A stretch of DNA of 42,001 bases from Methylomonas methanica. GTDB lineage: Bacteria > Pseudomonadota > Gammaproteobacteria > Methylococcales > Methylomonadaceae. The translations under genes and the position numbers were made by a program. The stretch is taken from the NCBI RefSeq assembly GCF_001644035.1, contig NZ_LUUG01000107.1, forward strand, positions 1 through 42,001, in the 5' to 3' direction. The notes below the pieces were generated by a model. The model did no database searches. It saw nothing but the letters and a program-made list of their open reading frames with translations, and was not told the DNA's origin. How positions within the stretch are numbered: the stretch's first letter is position 1; each line of letters opens with the position of its first letter. Positions 1 through 9,246 of the stretch are shown here, piece by piece.

Positions 1-148
1 ATGTATAGTGCCCAACTATGGGTAGATCAAAATGTACGTTGCTTGGAAGGCCCGATGTTATTGATATTGCCCCCCATCTTTATCAATTAGCTTGACATAG
101 TTTTAGCTGTCTCCCGAAGTGGAATCTCACCCACCTCAGGAGATTCTA

Positions 149-1390
149 ATGAAATCCGATCACCATACAAGCAGTTGGCTTTTTGAAAGCCCATTGGCCC
201 CCTTTGTTGATGCATTTATGCTGCACTTGTTTGATTGCCGCTATGCCTCCAACACTATTGATAATTACCTGGCTGGCCTGACGCATTTTGCTCACTGGCT
301 CACCGAGAGCCATATTGATGTCAAAACCATCGACGAAAGGCTAATCCAGCTTTTTTTGGATGAGCATTTGCCAAACTGTTGCTGCGAGCAACCGGCATTC
401 TCTGATGCTAAAGATTTGCATGCGGCACTGGGACATTTACTAGCACTCCTGCGAGACGATGCCATCATCGCCGATCCCTCGATAGGTCAATCGCCGGTAG
501 ATGAGGAATTGAGGCGATTCGATGATCACATGAATCACGTTCGAGGACTTGCTGCCAAAACACGTAAACACTATCTTTCTATCGTTCGCTGCCTGCTGTT
601 GGCGCAGTTTTCTGATCGAGCCGTGGTGATTGCCGCCATTAAACCCGAACAGATTCGCCAGTTTGTCGCCAGCCAAAGCGCACGATGTACTGTGCCTGCC
701 AGTATCAGCGCACCGGTTTCGGCATTACGCAGCTATTTTCGCTATCGCGCCACGCTGGGCGATGCCGTTCATCATCTGATCGGCGTCACCAGTTTTCCAG
801 CCAACTGGCAACAAGCCTCGCTACCGAAGACATTGACCAAGCATGAGGTCGAACGCTTGCTAAGCGCGCTGTTGCCTGATGGACCGGCGGCGCTCCGAAC
901 AGCAGCTATCGTCCATTGCGCATTGGATCTGGGCTTACGCAGTAGCGAGGTGGCTTATCTTGGCCTGGATGACATTGATTGGTCGGCGGCGACGATCACG
1001 CTGCGAGGCACCAAGGGACGACGTGAAGATGTCATGCCTTTACCAACGGCAACCGGTCAAGCCATTGCCGATTACCTGAAGTATGAACGACCACCCACCA
1101 GCAATCGTGCGGTGTTCGTGCGTAACGTGGCGCCACGCGATCAGCCTGTCGGCCCTGATTTGATCCGGAAGTCGATTCGCCAGGCTTATGCGCGAGCGGG
1201 TTTGCCCTACACGCGGTCGCATCTTCTGCGGCATACCATGGCTAGCAGACTTCTGGAAGGCGGCAGTTCCCTCAAAGAAGTGGCGGATGTCTTGCGGCAT
1301 CGCTCCCTCAATACCACGTTGGTTTACGCCAAACTTGATAGTAAAAACCTGGCTGCGGTGGCCTTGCCTTGGCCTGGGAGTGTGTCATGA
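149..1390 (+). CDS. Tyrosine recombinase, first gene of a RIT trio (RitA-like)
   Basis: A 413-residue site-specific recombinase. I place the start at the ATG at 149 because AGGAG lies 6 bases upstream; a GTG at 119 in the same frame has no comparable site. The catalytic set of the family is complete (numbered from 149): Arg264 in LGLRSSEV, Lys289 in TKGRR, His358-x-x-Arg361 in HLLRHT, His384 in LRHRS and the Tyr393 nucleophile in LVYAKLD. The N-terminal 230 residues hold SAM-like DNA-binding helices. The gene overlaps the next recombinase by 4 bases (ATGA), the arrangement known from recombinase-in-trio (RIT) elements. RIT membership is inferred from three consecutive overlapping recombinases; the outer inverted repeats were not found. 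Function as a recombinase is near certain. Confidence 0.9.
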   Translation: MKSDHHTSSWLFESPLAPFVDAFMLHLFDCRYASNTIDNYLAGLTHFAHWLTESHIDVKTIDERLIQLFLDEHLPNCCCEQPAFSDAKDLHAALGHLLALLRDDAIIADPSIGQSPVDEELRRFDDHMNHVRGLAAKTRKHYLSIVRCLLLAQFSDRAVVIAAIKPEQIRQFVASQSARCTVPASISAPVSALRSYFRYRATLGDAVHHLIGVTSFPANWQQASLPKTLTKHEVERLLSALLPDGPAALRTAAIVHCALDLGLRSSEVAYLGLDDIDWSAATITLRGTKGRREDVMPLPTATGQAIADYLKYERPPTSNRAVFVRNVAPRDQPVGPDLIRKSIRQAYARAGLPYTRSHLLRHTMASRLLEGGSSLKEVADVLRHRSLNTTLVYAKLDSKNLAAVALPWPGSVS

Positions 1391-2364
1391 ATGCAACCAT
1401 CACCATGGAAACCCATGGTAAAAATTACCTGAACGAAAGGAGACAGTTGGGGTTTGGTTTACGCAATCCAGGTTATACCGTACTCAGTTTTGCGCGCTAC
1501 ATGGATACGCTGAATAGCCAAGAACCACTGACTACCGAGATCATGGCCGACTGGGCCCGACAAGACAAGGGTCACAGCAATCAGCCTTCAACATGGGCGC
1601 GACGACTGAAAAATCTACGCTCATTTTGTCGTTACCTACAACAATTTGAACCGCGCACCGAGGTACCCGACGACAGTATTTTTGGTCGAGTCGGCCAGCG
1701 GTTGGCCCCGCATATTTATAGTGAGCAGGAGGTCATTGATTTACTAGCCGCCGCGCATAACCTGGATTCCTTTATTCCAGGCTTACGGGGCGCCACCTAC
1801 GAGACACTGTTTGGTTTAATAGCGTCCACGGGCTTGCGGATTTCTGAAGCTTTACATCTGCTGGATTCGGATGTTGATCTAAAGTCAGGCATGCTCAGCA
1901 TACGGAAAACCAAATTTGCCAAATCACGCTATGTACCGCTCCATCCAAGCACTGTAGAGGCGCTGAAACAATATCGGTCACTTCGAAACGATCATATCCA
2001 GATCACGGAGGATACGACGTTTTTCATCAGTACGCGGGGCCGACTACTGGGGCAAAGACTGGATTCTCGGCAGGTTCGTCGGGTATTTATCCAATTGCGA
2101 AACCAACTGGGCTGGATCAATCGGGGTGGCCACGATGGCCCGCGCATTCACGACTTACGACATACGTTTGTCGTCCGCCGTGTACTGCTATGGCAGGCTG
2201 AAGGTATGGATGTCGATCGACAGATGTTGGCTTTGTCCACCTATGTCGGACATGCCATGATCACCAATACGTATTGGTATCTCACCGGCATTCCTGAGCT
2301 CATGGCCGTGGCTGCAAACCGGTTTGAAACCTTTACCCAGCTACCGGAGGTGAGTCATGACTGA
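1387..2364 (+). CDS. Tyrosine recombinase, second gene of the RIT trio (RitB-like)
   Basis: A 325-residue tyrosine recombinase. The ATG at 1387 overlaps the stop of the first gene as ATGA, so translation is probably coupled; a TTG 18 bases upstream is possible but less likely. Catalytic residues seen: Arg151 (STGLRISEAL), a basic Lys in the RKTKFAKSRYVPL strand, His255-x-x-Arg258 (HDLRH), His289 (VGHAM) and a Tyr in NTYWYLT around 296-298. The longer arm between the Lys and HxxR boxes suits the middle recombinase of RIT elements. Its stop overlaps the start of the third recombinase by 8 bases. All catalytic positions look intact, so the protein could be active even though its partner downstream is broken. 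Confidence 0.9.
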   Translation: MNATITMETHGKNYLNERRQLGFGLRNPGYTVLSFARYMDTLNSQEPLTTEIMADWARQDKGHSNQPSTWARRLKNLRSFCRYLQQFEPRTEVPDDSIFGRVGQRLAPHIYSEQEVIDLLAAAHNLDSFIPGLRGATYETLFGLIASTGLRISEALHLLDSDVDLKSGMLSIRKTKFAKSRYVPLHPSTVEALKQYRSLRNDHIQITEDTTFFISTRGRLLGQRLDSRQVRRVFIQLRNQLGWINRGGHDGPRIHDLRHTFVVRRVLLWQAEGMDVDRQMLALSTYVGHAMITNTYWYLTGIPELMAVAANRFETFTQLPEVSHD

Positions 2365-2898
2365 AGCCACCGCCCCCCATCCTGTAACATTCTCTGCTTT
2401 GGTTCAGCAGTTTTTTACCGAATATCTGGTCAATCAACGTGCTATGAGTCCACGTACGATTGCGTCGTATCGGGACGCCATGTTGCTATTCCTGAATTTC
2501 GCGCAGCATCGCCTAGGTAAAATGCCAACAGCACTGAATTTGGCCGATATTACGCCGGATTTAATCCTAGCCTTCTTGGATTATTTGGAGCAACAACGTC
2601 ACAACGCGGTACGTAGCCGGAACTTGAGGCTGACAGCCTTACGCGCATTTTTGAAATACGCCGCCCGACGTGATGTGTCGTCATTTTTTGTCATTGAGCA
2701 GGCATTAGGTATCCCCATGAAACGGTTCGAACGCCCCATGCTGGGCTTCTTGAGTCGTGAAGAAATGTTGGCGATCTTGGGTCAGCCGGGCGAAACCTGG
2801 ACGTCCCAGCGAGATCATCTATTGCTGACTCTGCTTTACAATACCGGCGCGCGCGTTTCCGAAATCATTGGCGTCAAGGTCGGCGATGTCGTCATGAG
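2357..2898 (+). pseudogene. Third RIT tyrosine recombinase, truncated by IS21-family insertion (RitC-like)
   Basis: The start ATG at 2357 lies inside the end of the second recombinase gene. The frame codes for an N-terminal SAM-like domain (residues 12-110) and the first catalytic Arg, Arg166 in NTGARVSEII, then runs into the left end of the insertion sequence at 2899 and stops at 2914. The second half, with the Lys, HxxR, His and Tyr boxes, is missing. I translated the sequence right of the insertion (from 5336) and saw no continuation, so more than a simple insertion has occurred, probably a deletion adjacent to the element. The product cannot be catalytic. Without it, the RIT trio is presumably immobile. 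Confidence 0.85.
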
Positions 2899-2962
2899 TG
2901 TCAAACGGCTTTGAAAAGTTTCCAGCAAAGAGCGTCGAATAGTTTCCAGTTAAACCCTATGG

Positions 2963-3712
2963 TTATTGGTTTTCCACCGCCTTTTTCCGGTGTTTAAAAC
3001 GATAAGAATCGTTGCCGGTTTCCAAGATGTCGCAATGATGAGTAATTCGATCTAGGAGTGCCGTTGTCATCTTGGCATCACCGAACACTTGTACCCATTC
3101 GGCGAAGTTCAGATTGGTGGTGATGATCAGTGAGGTTTTTTCATAGAGCTGACTGATCAAGTGAAACAGCAAAGCCCCGCCCGATGCCGGGAACGGCAGA
3201 TAGCCCAGTTCATCCAGGATAACGGCATCCATCGCCGTCAGTTGCTTGGCCAGATTGCCAGTCTTACCCTGTTGCTTTTCCTTATCCAATTGGTTAACCA
3301 GATCAACGGCGTTATAGAAACGAACGCGTTTGCCTTGATGGATGGCGGCTATGCCAATGGCTGTAGCCAAGTGGGTTTTGCCTGTGCCGGTGCCGCCGAC
3401 CAGGATCAGGTTATACGCCTGTTCCATGAAGTTTCCGGTCGCCAGTTGTTCGATGCGGGTTTGTTGCAACGGCGTTTCTGACCAATCGATTTTTAACAAA
3501 TCCCGATGAATGGGGAATCGGGCCGCCTTGAGTTGATAATTAAGGCTTCGCGCTTGACGATCCGCTTGTTCAGCAGCGATTAAACGATCCAGCCAGACTT
3601 CGGGCATCATGGGTTTTTGCTGGTTGCTGTATTCGGCTTGCCATTCCCCCCAGGCTGCCGCCATGCCATACAAATGCAAGGTTTTCAGTTGCAGCGCACG
3701 ATCAATGGACAT
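2963..3712 (-). CDS. istB: IS21-family helper ATPase IstB
   Basis: AAA+ ATPase of 249 residues that helps the IstA transposase capture target DNA. Numbered from the ATG at 3712, the Walker A motif is GGTGTGKTH (106-114) and the Walker B motif is [11 protein letters not shown], the hallmark of IstB/DnaC-like proteins. I prefer the ATG at 3712 (GGAG about 8 bases upstream) over an in-frame ATG at 3733. The start lies inside the end of istA, an 11-bp overlap that is typical of the family. Full length for IstB; no defects seen. Confidence 0.93.
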   Translation of the reverse strand: MSIDRALQLKTLHLYGMAAAWGEWQAEYSNQQKPMMPEVWLDRLIAAEQADRQARSLNYQLKAARFPIHRDLLKIDWSETPLQQTRIEQLATGNFMEQAYNLILVGGTGTGKTHLATAIGIAAIHQGKRVRFYNAVDLVNQLDKEKQQGKTGNLAKQLTAMDAVILDELGYLPFPASGGALLFHLISQLYEKTSLIITTNLNFAEWVQVFGDAKMTTALLDRITHHCDILETGNDSYRFKHRKKAVENQ

Positions 3713-5222
3713 GTCGTTCGCTCCGTAACGCATCGTAGCGACTGCAATCAGCCATGGGTTCGATTGTCAGCGTCGGTAGCGATACAGCAGACTGATCCAG
3801 AGCTTTAGGTTTGGCCTCTTCCGTCAGGCGGCGCATCTCGTTGAGGACAATAGCGGCGCTGATCACGCCGGTTTGCAGGGTAAGATCGCAAGCCACTTCC
3901 AAGGTATCCAATCCCGCATCGCCCAGGTCACGTGCCATTAACAGCAGATCGACAAAAGCTCTATCACCTTTGTCTTGCTTGAGAATGCGGTCACGTATGA
4001 CTTTGATCGGCACCGGCAAATCCCAGGTCACAAACGGCGCACCGTGACGCAGTGCCCCAGGCTTCTTCTCCAGCACCGGTAGATAATGCCAGGGATCACA
4101 AATCAAATGATCACGTCCGAAGCGGCGCACGTGCTCAGCGATCACTTGGCCATTGGCCACCATGCGAATACGGTCAGCCGTTATCCTGACCGAGACGACT
4201 TGGTTGGCCCATTGCGCGGGCACGCTGTAACGATTGCGATGGATGTTGATTAGACACAATGAGGTCACGCGACGCATCGTTTCGACGTAGCCATCAAAGA
4301 CGGCTTTGATCGGCATCAGTAACGGCTGTTCTTCAGCAAAAAGCTCGGCAGTCGTGCGCGACGACTGATCCGGATGCGGGCGTAACGCCAGTTCTCGGCA
4401 ACGCTGGGCCAGCCAGGCGTTGAGTTCGGCAAAGTCGGAAAACTTGGGTGTCGGCGTAAACAGCCATTCACTGATATTACCGACCTGATTTTCAACCTGG
4501 CCTTTCTCCCAACCAGACTCAGGGGTACACGCCACGGGTTCAAACAGGTAATGATTGGCCAAGGTTAAAAAACGCCGATTGAATCGTCTCTCCTTACCCA
4601 CAAAGATGGCGTCAACCACCGTCTTCAGATTGTCGTACACCATACGCTTGGGTACGCCGCCGAAGAAAGCAAAGGCTTGGTTATGGGCATCAAACACCAT
4701 CTCCTGGGTTTCGCAAGGATAGGCGACCACAAACATTTGTCGGCTGTGGCTCAAACGGAAGTGGCCTACTTTCACCGTCTGTTCCATGCCACCAACCACC
4801 GCAATTTCATGACTCCAGTCAAATTGACAGGTCTCACCGGCAGGGAATAACAAGGGAACGAAGGCTTGCTTGATACTGGGCGTTGAGGAGCGGGCCTGTT
4901 TCCAGGCTTTGACGAAACGTTGTACCGCGCTGTAACCGCCCGCATAGCCTTCCACCTGTAGGCATTCATACAAACGCTGAGCGGTGCGTTTACGCTTTTT
5001 GCCCGGCAAGGCCGCATCGTTCTCCAACCACGTCGTCAGTTGTTCGATATAGGCACCGAGTTTCAAATGCGGTTGGTGTTGACGCGTCGGGTAAACCGGT
5101 TCTTCAACCGTGTTGAGATGCTTACGAATTGTGGGACGGGACAACTTGAACTGTTTGGCTAAGTCGCTGATGGTCACGCCTTCAACAAAATGCAGTCGCC
5201 TGATTTCGGGTAGTACATCCAT
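3702..5222 (-). CDS. istA: IS21-family transposase IstA
   Basis: DDE transposase of 506 residues. I choose the ATG at 5222, preceded by GGAG 8 bases upstream, over the ATG at 5261. An N-terminal helix-turn-helix ([20 protein letters not shown]) binds the element ends. The catalytic triad is visible as Asp in CQFDWSHE, Asp in MVYDNLKT and Glu in [12 protein letters not shown]-terminal beta-barrel-like region follows. The gene is full length and its end overlaps istB. The intact pair suggests the insertion sequence may still be active. Confidence 0.93.
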   Translation of the reverse strand: MDVLPEIRRLHFVEGVTISDLAKQFKLSRPTIRKHLNTVEEPVYPTRQHQPHLKLGAYIEQLTTWLENDAALPGKKRKRTAQRLYECLQVEGYAGGYSAVQRFVKAWKQARSSTPSIKQAFVPLLFPAGETCQFDWSHEIAVVGGMEQTVKVGHFRLSHSRQMFVVAYPCETQEMVFDAHNQAFAFFGGVPKRMVYDNLKTVVDAIFVGKERRFNRRFLTLANHYLFEPVACTPESGWEKGQVENQVGNISEWLFTPTPKFSDFAELNAWLAQRCRELALRPHPDQSSRTTAELFAEEQPLLMPIKAVFDGYVETMRRVTSLCLINIHRNRYSVPAQWANQVVSVRITADRIRMVANGQVIAEHVRRFGRDHLICDPWHYLPVLEKKPGALRHGAPFVTWDLPVPIKVIRDRILKQDKGDRAFVDLLLMARDLGDAGLDTLEVACDLTLQTGVISAAIVLNEMRRLTEEAKPKALDQSAVSLPTLTIEPMADCSRYDALRSERHVH

Positions 5223-5335
5223 TTTTATCACTCCAGGTTTCTCCGGCAAAAAGCCGGTCATTGAACAACCTGGGGTGGAAACTTTTCAACGCTCTTTTCC
5301 CCAGGACCCTGGAAAGTTTTGCACGCCGTTTTGCA

Positions 5336-5610
5336 GCCCTGAGTATTCGTTAACGATCACAAGCGCACCTGCGAGCTCGAAACTAAAGCGGTAAACATCG
5401 AATGTTGGGAGAAAGCTATTCGTAGTCCACAGGTGCATGTCCTGCCTTCACTGGCAGCTACCTACCAGCGTGATTAGTATCACTGAAAACAGGACGGAAG
5501 GACTATATTGGAGAGGTGCGAGAGGCAAAAATGGGGCTGCTGCCGACCATAAAGCGGAGAACTACATTTCGGCTAGCAAAGTCCGGAGTGGGCTTTCGCT
5601 ACTACCCGCA
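5336..5610. other. Non-coding stretch right of the IS21 element
   Basis: No credible gene. A short open stretch at 5344-5472 reads through from the IS junction without a start and ends at a TAG; it could be the tail of a gene cut by the IS, but I do not recognise it. It does not continue the third recombinase. Confidence 0.5.
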
Positions 5611-5964
5611 TTAGCACTGCAAGCTTTCAATGGCTAGCTTCCTCGCAATTTCCTCAGCCTTACAAGCAGCCTCTAGTCTAGCCAGTTCAACGCTTTTCTC
5701 CATTAGCTCGTAAGAATATGCATCAACTGGTCCGCTATACTTCATCTCGCGATGGGCTGCTAAACCGTCCTCTTTTGACCACAGCGCACCTTCAGTGTTG
5801 ATCCCCCGGTCTTGGCTCATTTGCAAAATTGCCAGCAATTCTTTTGGCGACTTGTAAAAATAAGAACACTTCTCTTGCACCCATTCCAACGTATAAAAAT
5901 CGGCATCTTCCGGGTCATGCCGTTTATAAATATCAGCTATCGCCTGTAAAATTTCACGGGACAT
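5611..5964 (-). CDS. Small hypothetical protein
   Basis: Codes for 117 residues with a strong GGAGG ribosome binding site 7 to 8 bases before the ATG at 5964, so it is very likely real. The protein is soluble, predicted mostly helical and acidic, with a helical C-terminus rich in Ala, Glu, Lys and Arg that may form a coiled coil (MEKSVELARLEAACKAEEIA). No family is recognised. It stands alone between the IS21 element and umuDC; no function is proposed. Confidence 0.65.
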   Translation of the reverse strand: MSREILQAIADIYKRHDPEDADFYTLEWVQEKCSYFYKSPKELLAILQMSQDRGINTEGALWSKEDGLAAHREMKYSGPVDAYSYELMEKSVELARLEAACKAEEIARKLAIESLQC

Positions 5965-6522
5965 AATATTTCCTCCAACTTATTTTGATCGGGTTTTTTC
6001 AAAGGCATAAATAAGGATAGCGTAACCCAACTCAGGCTATGTTTACGTGCTATCAATGATCGTTAATGGAGAATCGCAGCTGATCAAAGGTTCGAACATA
6101 GGTACCGATAGCGACGACCATGGGCAGCGTCACCAATACAACAAACCAGAGTCATGATTGTTCGATGTCTCATGTCCGTGTGTGACGCCCAACGTAAAGC
6201 TAACATGTTGACTGTCACCACATCCCTAGGTCAGGCGTTCGAGTCATCTTAATCTTACGTAATATTCCGTACATAACGCTTGGACTTTCAATAATAGATT
6301 AGATTTCTGACCCAACACCAAGCCAAATCATTGGTGACAATGAGCTAGTTTGCAGTCAGTGATCATAGATTATTCTTCGGCTACTCTTGGCCTGCTGCCG
6401 GAGGCCTAGAGAGTCGTCTTCGAAGAAGCGAGACTCTAAGATGCTTGGGCTTGCGTCTGCATTGACGAAAACGTATGTCGGGTGAGGATCGAAATAGCGA
6501 ATACAAAAGCATAAGATTTTCT
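5965..6522. other. 558-bp intergenic region downstream of umuC
   Basis: No convincing gene on either strand. A short hairpin candidate, AGAGTC at 6410-6415 pairing with GACTCT at 6432-6437 around an inner CTTCGAAG, lies about 90 bp beyond the umuC stop. It lacks a clear T-tract, so a terminator role is only possible. Nothing else is supported. Confidence 0.4.
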
Positions 6523-7803
6523 TCAAATTTGAACCGTCAGCAATTCCTTGATATTGGTGGTGTAAGAAGGCGATTTGAACTGTTGCCGCATCAGCCAACG
6601 CTTGCTAAGCATTTCACTCGCATAGCGAACACTGCGCTTACCATGTTTGCGGTTAATGTCGTCTAGTGCGGCCATCAGTTGATCAGATCGCAGGCTGCTT
6701 TGATCACTATCGAACAATGACAGTTGCGTAACATGGGCTGACCATAAGTCCGGCAACAAAATACCGGCACGTTGATACGAAAAGCCGCGTCTAAAAATCC
6801 GCTTCAAACCTTGTTGAGCGGCTGCAATCAATTGCGCGGTATCATTGGTTGGACGATCAAACGCTATGGTCGCACTGTTGGAGTATTGCGGGTTGCGGGT
6901 ATCAAACGGACTGGTATGAATAAACACCGTCAATACGTGCGTGGTCAATCGCTGTTGTCGGCATTTTTCCGCAGAACGAGAAGCAAAGTGTGTCACCGCT
7001 GCGCGTAAATCATCATAGTCAGTCAATCGCTCACCAAAGCTACGCGAAGTCAGAATCTGTTTTTTCGGTGCGGGCATTTCTTCTAAGGCAATACAGGAAA
7101 TACCGTTCAACTCGGTCACAATCCGTTCCATCACTACACCAAAATGTTGACGTAGCTGTTTTGGATCAGACTGTTTCAGTGCCAACGCATTATGAATACC
7201 AAGCTGATTGAGCTTATCTTTCCAGCGCCTGGAAATACCCCAAAGGTCATCCAGCGCAATGGATTTTAAAACGGCGTCAGAATCTTCAATGTTGCGCCAA
7301 TCCAGAACTGGCCCATGTTGAGAATGACCGTTTTTTGCTAAACGATTGGCCAGTTTTGCTAAAGTCTTCGTCGGTGCAATACCAATTGAAATCGGAATTC
7401 CGGTCCATTGCTTAACAATCGTACAAATCTCTAAGCTGTAGTCCGAGAGATTGATTGGCATGCCGCTAAAATCCAAAAAGCATTCGTCAATGGAATACAC
7501 TTCAGATCGCGGTGCAAAGCTACTCAGTATTTGCATCACACGCTGACTCATATCACCATATAACGCATAGTTGCTAGAAAATACCGCAATGCCTTCTTGC
7601 TTGGCATACTGCTCAATCTTGAAATAAGCGGCACCCATTTTGATGCCCAAAGCCTTGGCTTCATTACTTCTGGCAATCACGCAACCGTCATTATTGGATA
7701 GCACTACAACCGGTTTACCGTTTAATTTGGGCTGAAAAACCCTTTCACAGCTTGCGTAAAAATTGTTGCAATCCGCAATCGCGAATATGGGTGCTGGAGT
7801 CAT
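6523..7803 (-). CDS. umuC: DNA polymerase V catalytic subunit UmuC
   Basis: Y-family translesion polymerase of 426 residues, the usual UmuC length. The catalytic carboxylates are visible: Asp11 in FAIADCNNFYASCE, and Asp106-Glu107 in YSIDECFLDF. Helix-hairpin-helix and little-finger regions follow, and a beta-clamp-binding motif QLSLFD sits around residue 364. The ATG at 7803 directly follows the umuD stop (TAG then ATG), so the two subunits are made from one message. With processed UmuD it would copy past DNA lesions at the price of mutations. Plasmid copies of umuDC (mucAB, rumAB) are well known on conjugative elements such as R391, which fits this context. No canonical LexA box was seen upstream. 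Confidence 0.94.
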   Translation of the reverse strand: MTPAPIFAIADCNNFYASCERVFQPKLNGKPVVVLSNNDGCVIARSNEAKALGIKMGAAYFKIEQYAKQEGIAVFSSNYALYGDMSQRVMQILSSFAPRSEVYSIDECFLDFSGMPINLSDYSLEICTIVKQWTGIPISIGIAPTKTLAKLANRLAKNGHSQHGPVLDWRNIEDSDAVLKSIALDDLWGISRRWKDKLNQLGIHNALALKQSDPKQLRQHFGVVMERIVTELNGISCIALEEMPAPKKQILTSRSFGERLTDYDDLRAAVTHFASRSAEKCRQQRLTTHVLTVFIHTSPFDTRNPQYSNSATIAFDRPTNDTAQLIAAAQQGLKRIFRRGFSYQRAGILLPDLWSAHVTQLSLFDSDQSSLRSDQLMAALDDINRKHGKRSVRYASEMLSKRWLMRQQFKSPSYTTNIKELLTVQI

Positions 7804-8313
7804 CTAAACCGGTAGTGAACGAATCACGTTTTTGACCACACCCCAAATATGCAACTCCATGCCTTCTTTAATCTGGAAGTCAGGATAGTCGGGATTTTTT
7901 GATCGCAACCAAATTTCAACGGTAGAAGTATCCAACGCTTTAACGGTCACTTCACCGTCTATCACCGCAACCACGATACTATTGTTGTTAGGACGTAATG
8001 AACGATCAACGACCAACATATCACCATCGTTGATGCCTGCACCGGTCATGGAATGACCTTTTACTTTAACGAAGAAGGTGGCTGGTGGATTGCTGATGCA
8101 ATGTTGATTGAGGTCTATCGTCGATTCTAAATGATCATCAGCCGGTGATGGAAAACCCGCAGGCACTTTAGACGTGAATAACGGCAATTCAATCGTACTC
8201 AATTGCTGTTGAGGTTCCAGAATCGGCAGTTCCAGATCGTCAGACCATAGTGCAGCACTATTCAATGGCTTCGTATTGCGTGGTTGATAGCTTGATATAG
8301 AAATGACGCTCAT
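7804..8313 (-). CDS. umuD: DNA polymerase V accessory subunit UmuD (self-cleaving)
   Basis: S24-family protein of 169 residues that cleaves itself in the RecA-stimulated SOS response to give UmuD', the partner of UmuC. Starting at the ATG at 8313, the cleavage site is Ala52-Gly53 in KVPAGFPSPADD; the Ser-Lys dyad is Ser88 in KGHSMTGAG and Lys125 in GEVTVKAL. The arm before the cleavage site (52 residues) is about twice as long as in E. coli UmuD (24), which is unusual. A TTG at 8349 in frame is unlikely to be the start; GGGAT lies just upstream of 8313. It is divergent from yedK. Confidence 0.92.
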   Translation of the reverse strand: MSVISISSYQPRNTKPLNSAALWSDDLELPILEPQQQLSTIELPLFTSKVPAGFPSPADDHLESTIDLNQHCISNPPATFFVKVKGHSMTGAGINDGDMLVVDRSLRPNNNSIVVAVIDGEVTVKALDTSTVEIWLRSKNPDYPDFQIKEGMELHIWGVVKNVIRSLPV

Positions 8314-8464
8314 GCTTATATCCCAAATTCGTGGTTCTGATGAGGGCAAGCAGTGTACCTCAAAAACGGAATTGTTTTGTATTTGTTCTTATTATTTGTT
8401 GCGTTTGGTTGTTACGCATTTCTGACGTTTAATAGCATCAGTCGTATTCACGGAGGCATTGGCA

Positions 8465-9118
8465 ATGTGTGGTCGTTATCAGCTAACAGCAACGCCGGAA
8501 AGCATTGCTGAACATTTTGAGTTGCCACGCTTGCCTCGCTTTCAAGCTAGCTACAACATTACCCCTGCGCAAAAAATCCTGTGCATCGTTGAGCTTGACG
8601 ATAAATCGCTAAAATCGGTAAACCTGTTTTGGGGGTTAGTGCCGTCATGGTCTAAGGACGATAAAAACAGCCATCATCTGATCAACGCCCGTGCTGAAAC
8701 CATTAGAGAGAAACCCAGTTTTCGTGCTGCCTTCCATAAGCGTCGCAGCTTAGTCGTCGCAAGCGGTTTTTATGAGTGGCAGAAATTGGAAACACATAAA
8801 CAAGCGTTTCATATCCACCGGCAAGACAATCAGTTATTTGCCTTTGCTGGACTCTGGGAACATTGGGAACACGACGCGCAAACACTGTATTCCTGTACCA
8901 TCATCACGACCGCAGCAACGCAACTGATGCAACCGATTCATGAACGTATGCCGGTGATCATGCCTGCAAACCATTACCGGGATTGGCTGGATAAATCAGC
9001 CACTGACGATGACGTGTTTCACTTACTGGATAATCAGGCGTACGCTGATATGACTACAACACCGATCAGTGATTATGTAAACAATCCAAGGCATGATGAT
9101 GAGCGGTGTATGGAATAG
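8465..9118 (+). CDS. yedK: SOS-response-associated YedK/HMCES abasic-site crosslinking protein
   Basis: SRAP-domain protein of 217 residues that forms a covalent thiazolidine link to abasic sites in single-stranded DNA and so shields them from cleavage. The start must be the ATG at 8465 because Met removal has to expose Cys2 (MCGRYQ); GGAGG is 8 bases upstream. The active site is complete: Cys2, Asn74 in INARAET, Glu104 in SGFYEW and His159 in PIHERMPV. It is transcribed away from umuDC, so the two damage-tolerance units share a control region (8314-8464) in which I could not find a canonical CTG-N10-CAG LexA box. Confidence 0.93.
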   Translation: MCGRYQLTATPESIAEHFELPRLPRFQASYNITPAQKILCIVELDDKSLKSVNLFWGLVPSWSKDDKNSHHLINARAETIREKPSFRAAFHKRRSLVVASGFYEWQKLETHKQAFHIHRQDNQLFAFAGLWEHWEHDAQTLYSCTIITTAATQLMQPIHERMPVIMPANHYRDWLDKSATDDDVFHLLDNQAYADMTTTPISDYVNNPRHDDERCME

Positions 9119-9185
9119 CTTCTGGTCATGCAGTTTGGCCGTTCAAAGCTGAGTCTTATTCATTCTGCTCTACTGAAATTAACGG

Positions 9186-9227
9186 AGGCGTTATCGGTAG
9201 ACAAGGCTAATAAAACACGCCTTTTTA
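9186..9227 (+). terminator. Weak terminator-like hairpin after yedK
   Basis: AGGCG at 9186-9190 can pair with CGCCT at 9218-9222, followed by TTTTATTT. The loop is long (27 bases), so this is a weak candidate. Confidence 0.3.
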
Positions 9228-9246
9228 TTTCTTAGGAGCCATTTAG

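Larger units (their letters stand above)
2899..5335. mobile_element. IS21-family insertion sequence (istA-istB)
   Basis: The element is 2437 bp, within the usual IS21 range. The left end begins TGTCAAACGGC at 2899 and the right end, read inward on the minus strand, begins TGCAAAACGGC at 5335. Both ends carry further inner repeats of the type AAAAGTTTCCA (about 2913-2945 and 5276-5320), as IS21 elements do. It codes for istA and istB on the minus strand. No exact target duplication is present: the 8 bases left (gtcatgag) and right (gccctgag) agree at 6 of 8 positions. Confidence 0.88.

Noticed and set aside
2891-5343. 8-bp target duplication of the IS21 element
   Set aside because: gtcatgag and gccctgag agree at only 6 of 8 positions, so not called as a duplication.
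5437-5637. Short plus-strand open frame right of the IS21 element
   Set aside because: No ribosome binding site, low-complexity translation, overlaps the end of the gene at 5611-5964.
6185-6285. Integron attC-like core (GCCCAAC, GTTGACT, AACGCTTGG)
   Set aside because: No matching GTTRRRY partner and no hairpin of attC type.
8314-8464. LexA box between umuD and yedK
   Set aside because: CTG-N11-CAG at 8328-8344 has the wrong spacing; no CTG-N10-CAG or CTGT-N8-ACAG seen.
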